A stretch of 64,000 bases of DNA from Hydnum rufescens UP504 (lineage: Eukaryota; Basidiomycota; Agaricomycetes; Cantharellales; Hydnaceae): positions 124,001 to 188,000 of the forward strand of contig MU128968.1 in the NCBI GenBank assembly GCA_014904985.1, written 5' to 3'. The position numbers and the translations under genes were made by a program. How positions within the stretch are numbered: the stretch's first letter is position 1; each line of letters begins with the position of its first letter. Positions 36,181 to 47,973 of the stretch are shown piece by piece. The notes beneath the pieces were generated by a model, which saw only the letters and a program-made list of their open reading frames with translations, did no database searches and had not been told where the DNA came from.

Positions 36181-38564
36181 ATGGCGTCGAATGCAGTGGA
36201 TATCGCATTCGCGCCAGCTCCAACACCACAATCCTTGGGGGAGATACTAGATTCTGCCGATGATGGTCCGGAGGATGCGGTCATCATTACCGACCAACAG
36301 GAAGATCCAACCACAGACAGTGCACCGAAAGATGGATTTTGTGTGGAATGCGAAGGTGTGCTCGCTTGAATGCCGACGAGTGCGTGAGGCCGACGTGTCC
36401 TGACCATCTCGGCGCCTATGCGGAAATGCATGTACTGCAGATCAGGCTGCTGAAGTCCACTGCGAATCCTGCGAGAATGCATTTTGTGATGTATGCTTTA
36501 CCTCACAGCACAGTAAATCAAGGTATGCCTATTCCCGCCTCTTGATGCATGTTCTCAGAATGCCATGAGTTTTTGTTGTGTATTAGAAAGCATCACATTC
36601 GAAGACCACTACCGAAGGTCACCAAAAAGAATATCCCAGATGGGAATGGGCGCACCCCCACAGCACCGAATGGGCATGCTGGGGATGAAACGGTGAGCAC
36701 TGGATGTACCTGGTATATGTAGCCTTGCTTTTCTGACGACGCGGGGATAGATGGACACGTCAAGCGACGAGTCTCTGAGTGAGGAACCGGCAAAACCTAT
36801 CTTACTCGGGCGCACAACCCGCAATAGGCGAAAATGTAGGGAGATTGGTTTATCGAACGTGCAAAGTACACACCATTACGTCTTACAATGGACGAACGCA
36901 AACTATTACGATTGTTAGAGGCTGCCCTAGGTCTTTTTTTCTGTTTCGACATCCCCTCTCTTGGTCCGTCCTCTAACGATTCTTGTCGTTCTAGAGGTCT
37001 CCGAATACACAGATAAAATAGGTGCAGCAGTATCAGTCTTGTCAGCCGATTCCCTGTTCATTCCCCGTCTCCCCCAGACATACTGTCACATTCCAGCAAA
37101 CCAAAACGCATCGTCCACCAAATCAAAGAACTTTGCTCGATCTTGTCAGGACTCGTGATAGCCTCGGACTATAAGCGCGGGCAAGAGTTATTTGCCGAAC
37201 GTGATTTCGAAAGTAATGAAGGATTCTATAAGACGGTCTTCGAGCTGGGAAGGAGATACAAGGTTTGTGTTATTTGTCTCTTATGCTGGTTTGCAGTCAT
37301 GAATCTGATGCGGTCTATGCAGATTCTCAACCCAGACAAGGCACGGACGACGTATGGAAAACTCATATATCTTGTCATGGACGCTCAGGATCCTGCAGTG
37401 GCCGACATGTTAGGATTCTCGATCGTAGCCCCATTCGCAACGTCTATGATCTTTTGGATTCATGCGATGCCCTGGATCTTCTTCGCGACAATCGTGTCTC
37501 TGTAGCGACCCAGGAAGTTATTGCGGAGGGTCGGCCAAGACACGAAATCCAAAAAGACATCAAAGCAAAGGAACGCGCAATCGAAACTCTTGCCAGGACC
37601 CATTCCAAAGGAAAACTAGATCCCGAAACCATTCGGCAAGCTCTGTATAGCATTGGTGATAATCATGCCTTCTTAAGAGTCAATCGCGACGTACGTCATT
37701 CCTCACGCGGTTTTAGTTGCTGCACACTCAGTTGTCATCCGGGTAGCCTTGCGACAAGATGATCGCATATCTCAAGAAATACTTCGATCCCGCCTCCCCT
37801 GGAACTTCTGGTGCAACGTCCCTGGCAATTCGAAGTGGGAGAGGAGGGGCGCGACTGTCACACGATCATGCCAAACAGTATCAATATGTCCTGCAGAGCT
37901 TGACCCTTTGGAGAGAAGTTTTACATGGTAAGCGCGCACGCATATCCTGCTGGCTGGCCATCTACTTATATTTTTCCTAGATATGTTCAGACTTTGGTCG
38001 TTGGCTGAGGAAGACCTCTTGAATCCTGCGATCCCATATCGGCTGCGGGATACGGGGCAAGGCTTAAATCGAATGGCCCAAGCACCCAAGACCGTTCGCA
38101 TGATGCAGCTTATCCTCCAGCGGGCACAAAAGTCTCTTGGTCACTGGGTCGGTTCGAGGTGCGAAACTGCTGGACAGTAATTAGATATGGATGTTAAATT
38201 TATTTTCCTTTTTGATCGTGATAGTGTTATACATATGGGAGACCATAATGTTCCAAACGCATTCATGTTCATCGACAAGTACAGCCAGATCTATCGCATC
38301 CTCTTACCCATCTGCACTACCATCTCCCTCATTCCCGAGCTCCTCGAAAAGCCTGCATTGAAAAAGTACATTGAGGCAGAGTTTGGCGATATCGATTCTC
38401 TCATTCGGGAGATCCTCGCTGACTTCTTCAGACATGGTTCGTCATCCCCATCTAGCGATGACTCACAGGTTAATCTGACATTTTATCTCGCGCTTCCGAA
38501 GGGTTCGATGGGTCCGGAGCAGACAGTTTCTACGATGCTGGATCATGTATCGATGGTCGTTTAA
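36181..38564 (+). CDS. UPF0652 (DUF2009) protein with N-terminal B-box zinc finger
   Basis: Conserved but uncharacterised family. The start is ATG 36181 (MASNAVDIAFAPAPTPQSLG), followed by an acidic stretch. A B-box zinc finger is split by introns: CVECE, then VHCESCENAFCDVCFTSQHS, then RKHHIRRPLPK, giving the C/H pattern of a B-box. The DUF2009 part begins LASDYKRGQELFAERDFESN, then ILNPDKARTTYGKLIYLVMD, TVYDLLDSCDALDLLRDNRV, PRHEIQKDIKAKERAIETLA and DNHAFLRVNRDPCDKMIAYL. It ends with VIHMGDHNVPNAFMFIDKYS, LLEKPALKKYIEAEFGDID and DHVSMVV (TAA 38562-38564). The fungal family is known to combine these two parts. At least eight introns. The function is unknown; the B-box suggests protein-protein contact. 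Confidence 0.8.
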
Positions 38565-40411
38565 CCAGCGCGTGGAACTGGTGTTCACTTCTGGAAAAGA
38601 AACGATATTTCCCAGTTTTCCTTCTTTGTGGCTTCGCTGGGTTTGATGGAGAATGGTAGCGATAATGTTTCATAGGCATCATAGACTGCATACTACAGAA
38701 TCTTCATACATTAGCTCGGTCCGGCCCCTGCCGCCAAGGCTTGGACATTGAGTATGATTAGTGGATAGGACCTCCCAACTCGTTGGGATCCGCGAGACCA
38801 CCTATGAAAACACTAGGTGGATACCGAGGAGAGGGAAGGGACACGCTATCATTTTACCCTTCACACGGACTTTCCAAAGGGGGCCGTGATCCACTCGCCC
38901 GGACGACCACACAAACATACACCTAGCAAATGTCTCTTTGGAGTCCATGCTAGCATCAGACTAGTAGACGCACAGTGCTCACGCTGCACAGTCACGTCAA
39001 TACACTGTTTCACAGAAGCGCGCGATCGCTCTCCTGCGAAAACTTGAAGCATCGCACAAGCAACACATGAAATCACAACATGAAGATATCATGCAAAGCC
39101 AAAAAACAAAATACACGTCATCAAAGACGCGAAGTCGAAAAATTGGGCAATGAGAGTCAAGCACAAGACAGGAGACCTGGAGCCCCGGAGGGACACGCAC
39201 AGGGTTCACTGCCAGGGCAAGACGTTCGAGTCTGAGGGAGAGCAACAAGGTATTGCCAAGTACCAAGGCCCCTCGCTTTCTCCCGCGGTGCCGTACGGCA
39301 ACCGGCGGGAAGGAAAGACGCTCGAAGATGGGAGACACGATTGTCGGAGGGGGCTGCCGGAGCGCCGGAGTACGAGGTCGAATAGGGGAAGACAGTGGGG
39401 GATATAATAACGATAGGACACGATGGCAATGGGATCTACTTAGATTCCATTATGTTGCCTAAGAGAAGACAACCTGATCATGTGATGACAGGATCAGGAC
39501 CCCACAAGCAATGCAAGTGGGATCGTTCTCGTAGCAAGAGTATACACGCCAGCAAGACGATATGCAAGACCAACGATGATCGAAGCCCGCCGTAGACGGA
39601 CAGCATCGGTCGAAGACTGCTTCGGCCCTGACGAAGGAACTCTCGCCACACCTTGTTCGTTGCGACGAGCAAGGATACCCCAGGACCTATTGTCCTGGAG
39701 TACTGCGACCGCCTATCGGAATCGCCGTGGCACAGGTTATACTGCGCAGGGACACCAGGGAGTCCTGAAGCAAGGGTCCCCTGCCGGATGTCTTGGGGGG
39801 AAAGGGGCCTCTGTGGGCGCCGCGAGTCTCCTTGACATGTTTAGGGTCCCAGCCCCTGTTGGGTGGAATCCAGAGGAGCCAGTAGGTTCCAGGAAACTCA
39901 ATGTTTCAGTCTGCTCATGGTGGCCGCAGGCGTAAGCGATCAGTTTGGCCCCTTTAATATACCCCTCCTTCGGAGATAGCCGCCCTAGACGCCCCTGACT
40001 CCTCAAAGTTACAACCCCTATTATCGGTGACAAATCTAAGGCATTTTAGCTGTATTACTGTAAATGGGTTTGAGTCAACCCAAATCGATGTGGAGTGACC
40101 GTTTGGTGTTTTCCCGTTTCGGTCGATGTCGAGCTTCGGCTTCGGTTTCACAATAGTTGTGAAATGGTAGAAAGAACAATGTAAAACAAGTTCAGTTGAC
40201 CTCCAAAACAATGTTTTTGGCTTCACTTGAGCTCTATCCTGGAACCCCCTAATATTCGGACCACGGTCCCAGGAAGAAAGTCCAACCAAAATCTGGCCCG
40301 AATACTAAAATTCCAAGAGTGGGTGTTTTGGGCACGGGTTCTGGCGAATTACACATTTGGTTATTCAAATTATCCTATATAAAATACACTTTTTCGGGAA
40401 CAAACCAAGAT
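38565..40411. other. Intergenic region, nothing recognised
   Basis: About 1.85 kb between two convergent genes. Frames at 38817-39047 and 39576-39935 are open but resemble nothing known, and antisense frames are equally open, which argues against coding. The block 39,150-39,900 is GC-richer than its surroundings. CCAGGAC-CTATT-GTCCTGG (39680-39698) is a perfect 7-bp hairpin. A decayed repeat is possible. Confidence 0.4.
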
Positions 40412-41871
40412 TCAGGCGATAGCAGGTATGAGCTTGGAGGCTTCACGCTGCCGAAATTCCCAGTATCTGCACAAAAAAAAGGACATTCACTCCAAGAAAC
40501 AAGGACACTCGTGTTTGGTGGGGCGCACCTCTCACGCATCGTATCGTATTTGGTTGCAAGACTGGCGTATAACTGGATGTAGCGATGTTATTGCCTTGAC
40601 ACCACGGAGAATACTGTAACAAACCTTGATGGCTTCGTCTATATCTGAACGGGCTGTCGTCCCGTTATTTTGCGCACTTTGTTCCCTTATATCGGCCAGG
40701 AATTCAATGGCCTGGGGACATGGAAGCTCAGCGCGCGCCGATGGTATCGGATTCTCCAGGTCAAGCACAGCGTCATCGGCTGTTTCAGCTAGATCAGAGG
40801 ATTTAGCTGTAGGGGATTTAGTGCTAGAGGCTTCATCGTCCGAAACCCATTCGGACTCGTCCTCAGGTGATGGTGGTTGTGCATACGGTGTCACAAATGC
40901 CTCCAGGACCGAGAATGGAGATGATGTACGTTCCAGAACCCTAGAAACTATTAATGTCAAAGAACAGGCCACACCATCATTAAGATCGCGCACCCTCGGA
41001 GGTAATTCCATGCAGAAGCATTATTTGGAGCTCTGGCAATCTTAGTCTTTGTGAAGCTGATGGTTGTACGTCAAGGTGTAAACCCAAGCATACGCGAAGA
41101 GAGAGAAAGCGTACGCGATCTCTCGCTTGACAAGAGTCTCACGGTCTTCCTCGCCCGCCCTTACGCCCGACTCCCAAACAACGAAGAAACGATGGTGCCA
41201 CGCTGAATTGTTTCGAAGATCATCGGACAGCATCTGTTCCACAAACGGGAGTTCTCCGTCCCAGAGCTCGTCTTCATTGAATTCCGCAAGGATCCACTGA
41301 CGATAAGCCCAAGTATGGTAGTTTTTTTTGTCTGCTTGGAGAGCATTAGCGATAAACATGAGCTCTGGGCGTGGCGCCCTAAGGTGAGTGATCAGCAGAC
41401 GACGGTGATGCCAGACTTGATATGTTTTCAAGAAGGTAGTCGCGATTTCATCCATCAGTTCAAGTTCGGCAATGAGATCTGCCTTGATAGCGAGAAGGGT
41501 ATCGTAGCGATATTGCCTTGGTAGGACGGAGACGAATTCGTAAGGGTCTTTCTAGATCCTTTTGAACAAAGATGCTGACCAAACGGAGTAATGGGAGGGA
41601 TTCTGTCGTATTATGTGTTCCGTAATCTCCAAGACTCGTTCTGAGTATTCTCCTTTCTGAACAATAGCGCGAAAGTAGTTGGTCGAGTCCTTGTCTAGTA
41701 GCCAAACCATGAGAAATCGAGAGATCAGAGGCCCCCTGGAGAAACCTTACATTCGTCTCCATACATGATAGGGGCCAAGGGGGCTAAAGAGCCTTCATCT
41801 TGTTGGATTGGGGTCAAGTCTTGCCATTCCGGTCGTTCTCCATATGGCACGTATTCTACGGGTACACGAGA
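40412..41871 (-). CDS. RAM2: Protein farnesyltransferase/geranylgeranyltransferase I alpha subunit
   Basis: Shared alpha subunit of the CaaX prenyltransferases that lipidate Ras, Rho and mating pheromones. Prenyltransferase alpha repeats are clear: RPEWQDLTPIQQDEG near the N-terminus, STNYFRAIVQKGEYSERVLE, IIRQNPSHYSVW/QYRYDT across an intron, KTYQVWHHRRLLITHL, KKNYHTWAYRQWILAEF and RNNSAWHHRFFVVWESG. The C-terminal half has SSPFSVLEAFVTPYAQ, a serine-rich linker, then DEAIK and, past an intron, LYASLATKYDTMRE. A last intron leads to RYWEFRQREASKLIPAIA and the stop (complement of 40412-40414). The true start was not found: no ATG precedes VPVEYVPYGERPEW in frame, so a short first exon upstream of 41871 is likely. 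Confidence 0.85.
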
Positions 41872-42711
41872 CTGTGCAGCTACATGTAAGTGGCAAGCCC
41901 CGACCTCAAAGCAAAGTCCGGACCATTGTACAGCGGAAAGGCTTGCTTGGAGGCGAATCAGGCGATAGATCGCTTCGACGACGAAGTTGATGCACCGGCA
42001 ACTTGCGCTCTGCTCTTGGTGGCCCTCAATTACTAGTTGGTGATTATATGCTGAATTTTGGCAACAGAAGACGGACGGGTCTGGTTTCCTCGTTCTTATC
42101 AGAACGCATGTCTCCTTAGAAGTCCAACCACCAGGGTCTTCCAATAACTCGACGGGCAGCTTTCCAAAGAGCTAGCAGGACCCGAGCATTCGCAAGGCCG
42201 AAGGTGACCTTGATGGGTATCTAGGGACTCCACGAGAAGACGCTGCATTTGGGGTCTATATTCTAATGAAGGCCAGCGATCGGTGAAGGAAAGTTATTGC
42301 TGCACTGAAAGTAGTACTTAATATCTCCCTTCCGACTATCCTGAAGCCAACCTCTCGTTCCTATTGAATGCTAACAATAGTAGACGTCTTCTAGATCATC
42401 GTGATTTCATGTGAATTCCGTGGGATTTGTGGCTCTCTACTTGTAGTATCTAGGAAGCCAATAGAGAGCATGGGAAGGGGTGACACGAACGGCTAAATCG
42501 AGCAGTAGTGATCAAGTAAGGAGGAAGAAGACATAAGATAATGAGAATCACTCCAGGGGATTACTCTCTGTGGCGATTGTGAACGTTTGTGAACTTGATA
42601 GTGTTGATTGTAGAGCGGAATCAAATTGTCAGGGTCACGGTGGTATCTGCATTGCTGTCTCTGCCAACAGCATAAAGAACTCAAAGCCCACTATTTAAGC
42701 CATCCGGAAAC
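41872..42711. other. Divergent intergenic region, prenyltransferase and MFS transporter
   Basis: Contains the undetermined first exon of the prenyltransferase gene on the minus strand and the promoter of the transporter on the plus strand. The minus frame stays open to about 42144 but its sequence looks non-coding beyond 41871. No TATA box is obvious upstream of 42712. Confidence 0.4.
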
Positions 42712-45700
42712 ATGACCGAACTAGACGATATGCATATCTCTCTCCCTCCTCCAGCCTTCCCCCAGGGGCCGCCTTCGCATCCCATACAACAACAAGACAC
42801 AATACCTACACCTTTACCGTATGCCGGATCGCCAAATTCACTGTCTACGCCTCCTCGGATATCTTTTTCAGACGCTCGACAGCCTCGGGGCTATGGATTC
42901 CTCCGATATCAAAGTCTCCTTACTGATGATGATTCCGAGCCACCAGAACGACCCCCAATACCCAGTGCTTTGCCGACAGCACACATAGACTCCACACCTC
43001 TCCCAAAAATACCAATGATCGTACTGTCCATCGTAAGTTGGTCGCAGGTCCTCTGTTACGAGACCCTTGTTCACGATGTGAGACTAGGCTGTGCTAGGCG
43101 AGTTTTTAAGCGCCAACGTCTCTACCCCTTTCATTGTAGACATGGTCAAAGGTAATAGAAAATGTATATCCGTTTGCTGTCTCCTGACCGTTCCCATCAT
43201 AGGTTTTGATCTTGGGGATGAGGCCGAATTGGGATCATACACAGGAATGATCGTAGCCGCATTCTTCGTTACACAGTGAGTCAAACCGAAGATATGGTAC
43301 ATCACACTTAACCCATGCTTTCCTTTCGCTTTCCTCAGGTTTCTCACCTCTATTCTATGGGCAACAGTGGCGGGGAAACATGGCAATCGGGCTGTGCTCT
43401 TCGTGGCTTTACTCGGAAATGCCATTACATGTTCACTGTTCGGGACGTGCACCTCATTCTCTCAGGCAGTTGCGGTCCGCCTTATCCAGGGCGTTTTCAA
43501 CGGTGCCGTTGGGTGAGTGTGCTTTGTGTCGATATGCCAAGCTGGAAACGCTATACAGATTTGATTGCAGTGTCGCGAGGGGAAGTGTGACGAATGTCAC
43601 CGATCCAACTAATGAATCTCGGGCTTACGCAATCATGGGGTTAGCAGCTCTAGCGCGCCCTCTCTGGCGTCTCCTAACGTTGTTTCATTGTTTCTTGCAG
43701 ATTCAGTTGGGGTTTGGGAGGTGTGGGTAAGCGCCAAGGGTCTGCTACTCATTACGCTCTGGTGGCTGACTCGCATTGGATTCTAGCTGGTGCCATGTTA
43801 GTTGTTACTGGGATCGCATCACGGAGAATACTGATATGATTCTTGACATCTATTCAGCATTGGTGGTGTTTGTGAGTCTATCGGCTTCTCGTGCTTCTCG
43901 TATGAGTCTCATGGACTGACCGTTTCTTCAGTTGAATCCCCTGTCAAACGGTGGCCGACGACTTTTGGTCGGCTGTGGATTTTTCAGAAATATCCATATC
44001 TCCTTCCAACCATGATAGCGTCCGCAGTGCTATTGACGGGAGCCGTATTGTCCCTTTTCCTTGCTTGGGATGGTGGTCCAAGCGAAGGCGCGATTTTCCT
44101 GGGCATCGAAAAGCGCGACGAGGAACAAGCTACTGCACCAGTGGCTACTACCATCAATCTTGCTGAACCTCATCCTCGAGAAGAGCATGTTCCATCGGCT
44201 GCACCAGGACCCGTGAATCTACTGAGACAATCCGTCCATAAGAAACTGTCAGGCTACTTTGCGAGCCGAGTGCGCGAAGCACATGACGCTGGATTGGACA
44301 CTGTTACTTCGCCAGGCCCTACTCATCCTGTGCATATTCCTAAAGGACGAACCTTCTCTCGGACCTCGCGGGCAACTGGATCTGCGTACGGCTACCGAAG
44401 GCGTCAGGGCAGTCAGACCACGTTAGCCAGTGGGCAGCGTCGCGGCAGTCTGCGTAGCACTGGCCGACCGCGACGCGATGACAACCACCCACAAGAGGGA
44501 GAAGTTGGTGTTTCCCAAACCCCTCGAGAAGATCTCAATTTCGCCCAGAGATTGGTGATGGGTAAGTTACATTCCTCCTAAACCGACGAGAGGCACTCAC
44601 GCCACCCTCTTTCTAGCCAACGAGCTGACCGGGACGTCCCTTACAAATCTGTGGGTTGCTGCTGCAATCAATGTGGAGCACGAACATCCATTTGCTGGTA
44701 CTGATGATGAGCTGTCTTCTGACGAAGAGGAGGAGGAGGATGGCTTCGGGACCAGCCCAAATCAGCGGTCTTCGCTCCGGCGGTACCGTTCGATGTCGAG
44801 CCGCCGCACTTCTACCCCATTGAACCGCCACCTCGCGCATCATCATTCCTCGAACTTTGTGCCCTTCAATCGCCAGCTATCCCTGCAATCGACAGGTGAT
44901 GCTTCAGTTGCAGCTGCTCGACGATATTCCATGACCTCGTATCCATTCCCGGCAATCTATGCGAACCCTGGAGTCACCACACCCTCGGCCCTCTTAGAGG
45001 CGCAGGCCCCCCCTGCCCAATCCGGTCCTCAGATGGACCCTTTTTCTGAAACACTGATGCCAATTATAGAGGGAAGTCCGATACCTGCTATACCTGAGGG
45101 CGACCAAACAGGGCCTGTGGGGAAAGCTGATGGTCTCAAGTGGACTTTGCTGCCTCTCTTCATCATCTTGCAGTACTTTATTTTGGCCTTGCATTCTACA
45201 AGCCATGACCAGGTGTTCCTGATGTACCTCACTTCGTAAGTTCGCGCCTTGCATTATTTTTCTGTCGCTCTGATGCAGGGCTGTGTATAGAGCGTATACG
45301 CAAGGAGGACTGGGACTGGAGCCTGGGCATTTTGCTTTTCTTAGTCTGTCTCGTTTCTCCGTGTACCTCGCTCGGCCGTACTGATCGGTGCCCCTTGCAG
45401 TTGCTTTGATGTGTATCGCCCAGGTGGTATATCAATTTTACCTGTATCCGTGAGTATCTTATCTCCTGTTTCTCGAATAGATGTACCTGATTTTAGTTGC
45501 GGTGAACTTTAGAAACATTGGGTAAGCCCCAGTGATTGTCGTGATTGGAGTCGTATTAATCCATAGTTGTCGTCTCCTCGGCAGTCCTCCGCGCGGGAAA
45601 GTGAGTGACTCAAAGTTCTCGTGCGATGACATGTCTGTGATAAACTTATGGAGTTATAGTTTTCGCATCTTGCCATGTTTAGGATTGGCACGGCTCTGTT

Positions 45701-46390
45701 CATCCCTGGATACGTGACAGTTGTTTTCTATCGTCGGTTTGCGAGCAGCACAGACGATGGCACCCCTCTGCTGATGTCTCTGCTCGCCATTAGCACGTCA
45801 GTGATTGTGGTCGGAGCATGTACTGTGTCGTTGACGCGTATTCTTCACTCTGCAGGGCGGTTCGATATGCTGGTGCCACGTTCGCGTACACATCGGTTGC
45901 AATTCTATTGAATTATAGTAAGGCGGCGCCCATGGAATTGACTCATTGGACTGGTTGCAATAACTTTACGTCGGTCTAGTGTCTCCCCCTGAACTAGTGT
46001 CTTTCTCCAATGGCTTGGCACAGTCCCTTGCTTCTCTCGCGCGAGTGTTAGGACCGGTTCGTAAAAATTAAAACTTTTTCAATGGCAGCAAATCTCTTAT
46101 GTTTATCATTGGGTCTCTGGGAATGTAGCTTCTAGGTGGAGCGGTATGTTTTGCACATTGATCGCGGCCGTTTTACGAACGAGGCTGATTGTTCCTTTAG
46201 CTTTGGTCCGAAAGTACAATGAACGATCCAAATGGATATGCTCTGGGGTTCTATGCCTGTGCTGTACGTGCCCTCATCGACTTGTTTATCTCATTTTCTA
46301 ATCAATCAATCAACTACTTAAAACTTTTCCTGGGTTTCTTTGTAGGTCCTGTGCAGTGTAGCTATATTCTTAAGTTTCTTCATCCGATAA
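42712..46390 (+). CDS. Major facilitator superfamily transporter, YCR023C-like
   Basis: Twelve-span MFS transporter of the fungal YCR023C/ZIFL-like group, substrate unknown. The start is ATG 42712 (MTELDDMHISLPPPAFPQ), with a proline-rich cytosolic N-terminus. The first spans follow: PKIPMIVLSI, then AVLGEFLSANVSTPFIVDMV, GFDLGDEAELGSYTGMIVAA, TSILWATVAGKHGNRAVLFV (MFS motif A region) and VAVRLIQGVFNGAVG. The next exons give ARGSVTNVTDPTNESRAYAI and FESPVKRWPTTFG-like text. A very long serine/arginine-rich central loop (about 44,060-45,130) contains KLSGYFASRVREAHDAGLD. C-terminal spans include LPLFIILQYFILALHSTSHD, GPPRGKFSHLAMFRIGTALF, MSPPELVSFSNGLAQSLASL and GYALGFYACAVLCSVAIFLS, ending FFIR (TAA 46388-46390). 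Roughly fifteen introns. Confidence 0.85.
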
Positions 46391-47973
46391 TTTTCAACCC
46401 TTTTGATCATTATTACGTCGATTTTCAATCCCCTCACCTTTAACCAACCCTCTTCGCCTTTTTGCCCACTTGCATCCTTGGTTCCTGACTCCAAAATCAC
46501 CTGTATGAAATCAACCATTCCACTTGCATTTTCTTTTCCTTCTTTTTTTCCCCTTGTGTTCATCATGGCCATTAATGGTATATATACACCTCTAAACGAA
46601 CGAACCCCTCGTCGTTCTTGCTTGTATAACATCCCCCTGCTCCTTCCCTCAGTCATAGTCACCAGTCATCTTAGCGTCATGTTATTATAATAGGGCGTCT
46701 TGTTTTTTTTTCTAGGAATTCTAGGAATTTTAGCAGTAGTGATGTATGTTTTGTTTTGGCCTTTGTGGTGGCCCTTCCTGGAGAATCACAGGGGGGCGGG
46801 TATGGTATGGGTGTATGGGGTGGGGAATCTGAGAATCCTGAATTGGTAGCCAGTTGAGGTATATAGGGGTTGACTGAGGAGGCTCCCATCGAGAGGGACG
46901 ATGTCAACGTGATGGTGATGTTGGACACGGTAATATGAACACAAGACAAGCAGGCAAACATGGCAACAAATGTAGCAAGGTAACAAGGCAACAAGACAAC
47001 AAGATAAACGAGATAACAAGATAGCAAGATGGTATATGTGTGGCGGTAAAAAAGGGGAGAGTTGGGCGGAGGGGAAAGGGTAGGGGGGGGGGGTGAAGAT
47101 CATGGAGAGGGATGAGGGACGACGGTGTCCAAGACGCAGGATGGTGACGATGATGGACGAGAATACAGGGCGCGCGCACGCGGGCGTGTGTGTGGACGTG
47201 CACGGGTGTATGTTTGTGAAACAAGGAGTAGATTACACGGTGTTCAAGACACGGCGTTTGGTAATGGATTGATGTTCCGATTCCGACGAGGTTGGCTGAG
47301 TAGGGACGGATAAAGAGTCAGATAAGCGCACACGCACGCGCATACGCATACGGATCCACAATATAAGATAATATAATACGAGGAGGCGACGCACGGACGG
47401 ACAGGGAAAGAAGGTCCTTTCTTTTCTTTTCTTTTTTAAAAAAAATTTGATGATCTGAGTAGGGACGAATAATCAGAGATGCACATACATATACAGAGAT
47501 CCATCCTGTAATATTGTATAATATAAAAAGACAACGCACGGCGGGGGCGGAGCGTGTCCTTTTTGTTTTTATGAGACCCGTTGCATAATATTCATATGCA
47601 TGCCGTCGTCGTCGAGATTGGGGCCAGAGGCAGAGGACGAGGGATAGAGATCGAGATCCGTGAGGGCTGAAACGATGAGAGAACCTTATTTATTTTGATG
47701 TGTTTCGGACGAACGCATCGATGGAGTAAAGTATGTGGGGGAAAGCCCTAGATGAGTGAGTGATGCACGATTAGGGATCGGAAGTGAGTTTTTTTATGGA
47801 CTCACGAGATGGGGGAGAATCAGTTGGGCTGGAATCGGAAGGGGAAGCAGGGTAGACCTGTTGTTGGACGAACAAGAGTAAAATAAGAATAAGAAGAATG
47901 AGCTCGAGATTATATGGCTAGATGTAGATGAGAAATGAGGAGAGGTTGTGGGATATATGTTTTTTTATTTATT
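46391..47973. other. Low-complexity intergenic region
   Basis: About 1.6 kb, convergent between the transporter and the hypothetical gene. It contains a degenerate AACAAG tract, an 11-base G run at about 47083-47093 and short AT-rich and homopolymer stretches (TTTTCTTTTCTTTTC at about 47,420). No coding potential is seen. Confidence 0.5.
46937..47031. repeat. Degenerate AACAAGR tandem repeat
   Basis: A run of variants of ACAAGRC, such as AACAAGGCAACAAGACAACAAG and AACAAGATAGCAAGAT, over about 95 bp. This looks like a short minisatellite or a simple repeat decayed by point changes. Confidence 0.6.

Noticed and set aside
39576..39935. Possible gene between the UPF0652 and prenyltransferase genes
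   Set aside because: The opposite strand is equally open, no motif is recognised, and no splice structure extends it.
46937..47031. CRISPR-like array
   Set aside because: Units are about 7 bp, degenerate and contiguous with no spacers; the host is eukaryotic.
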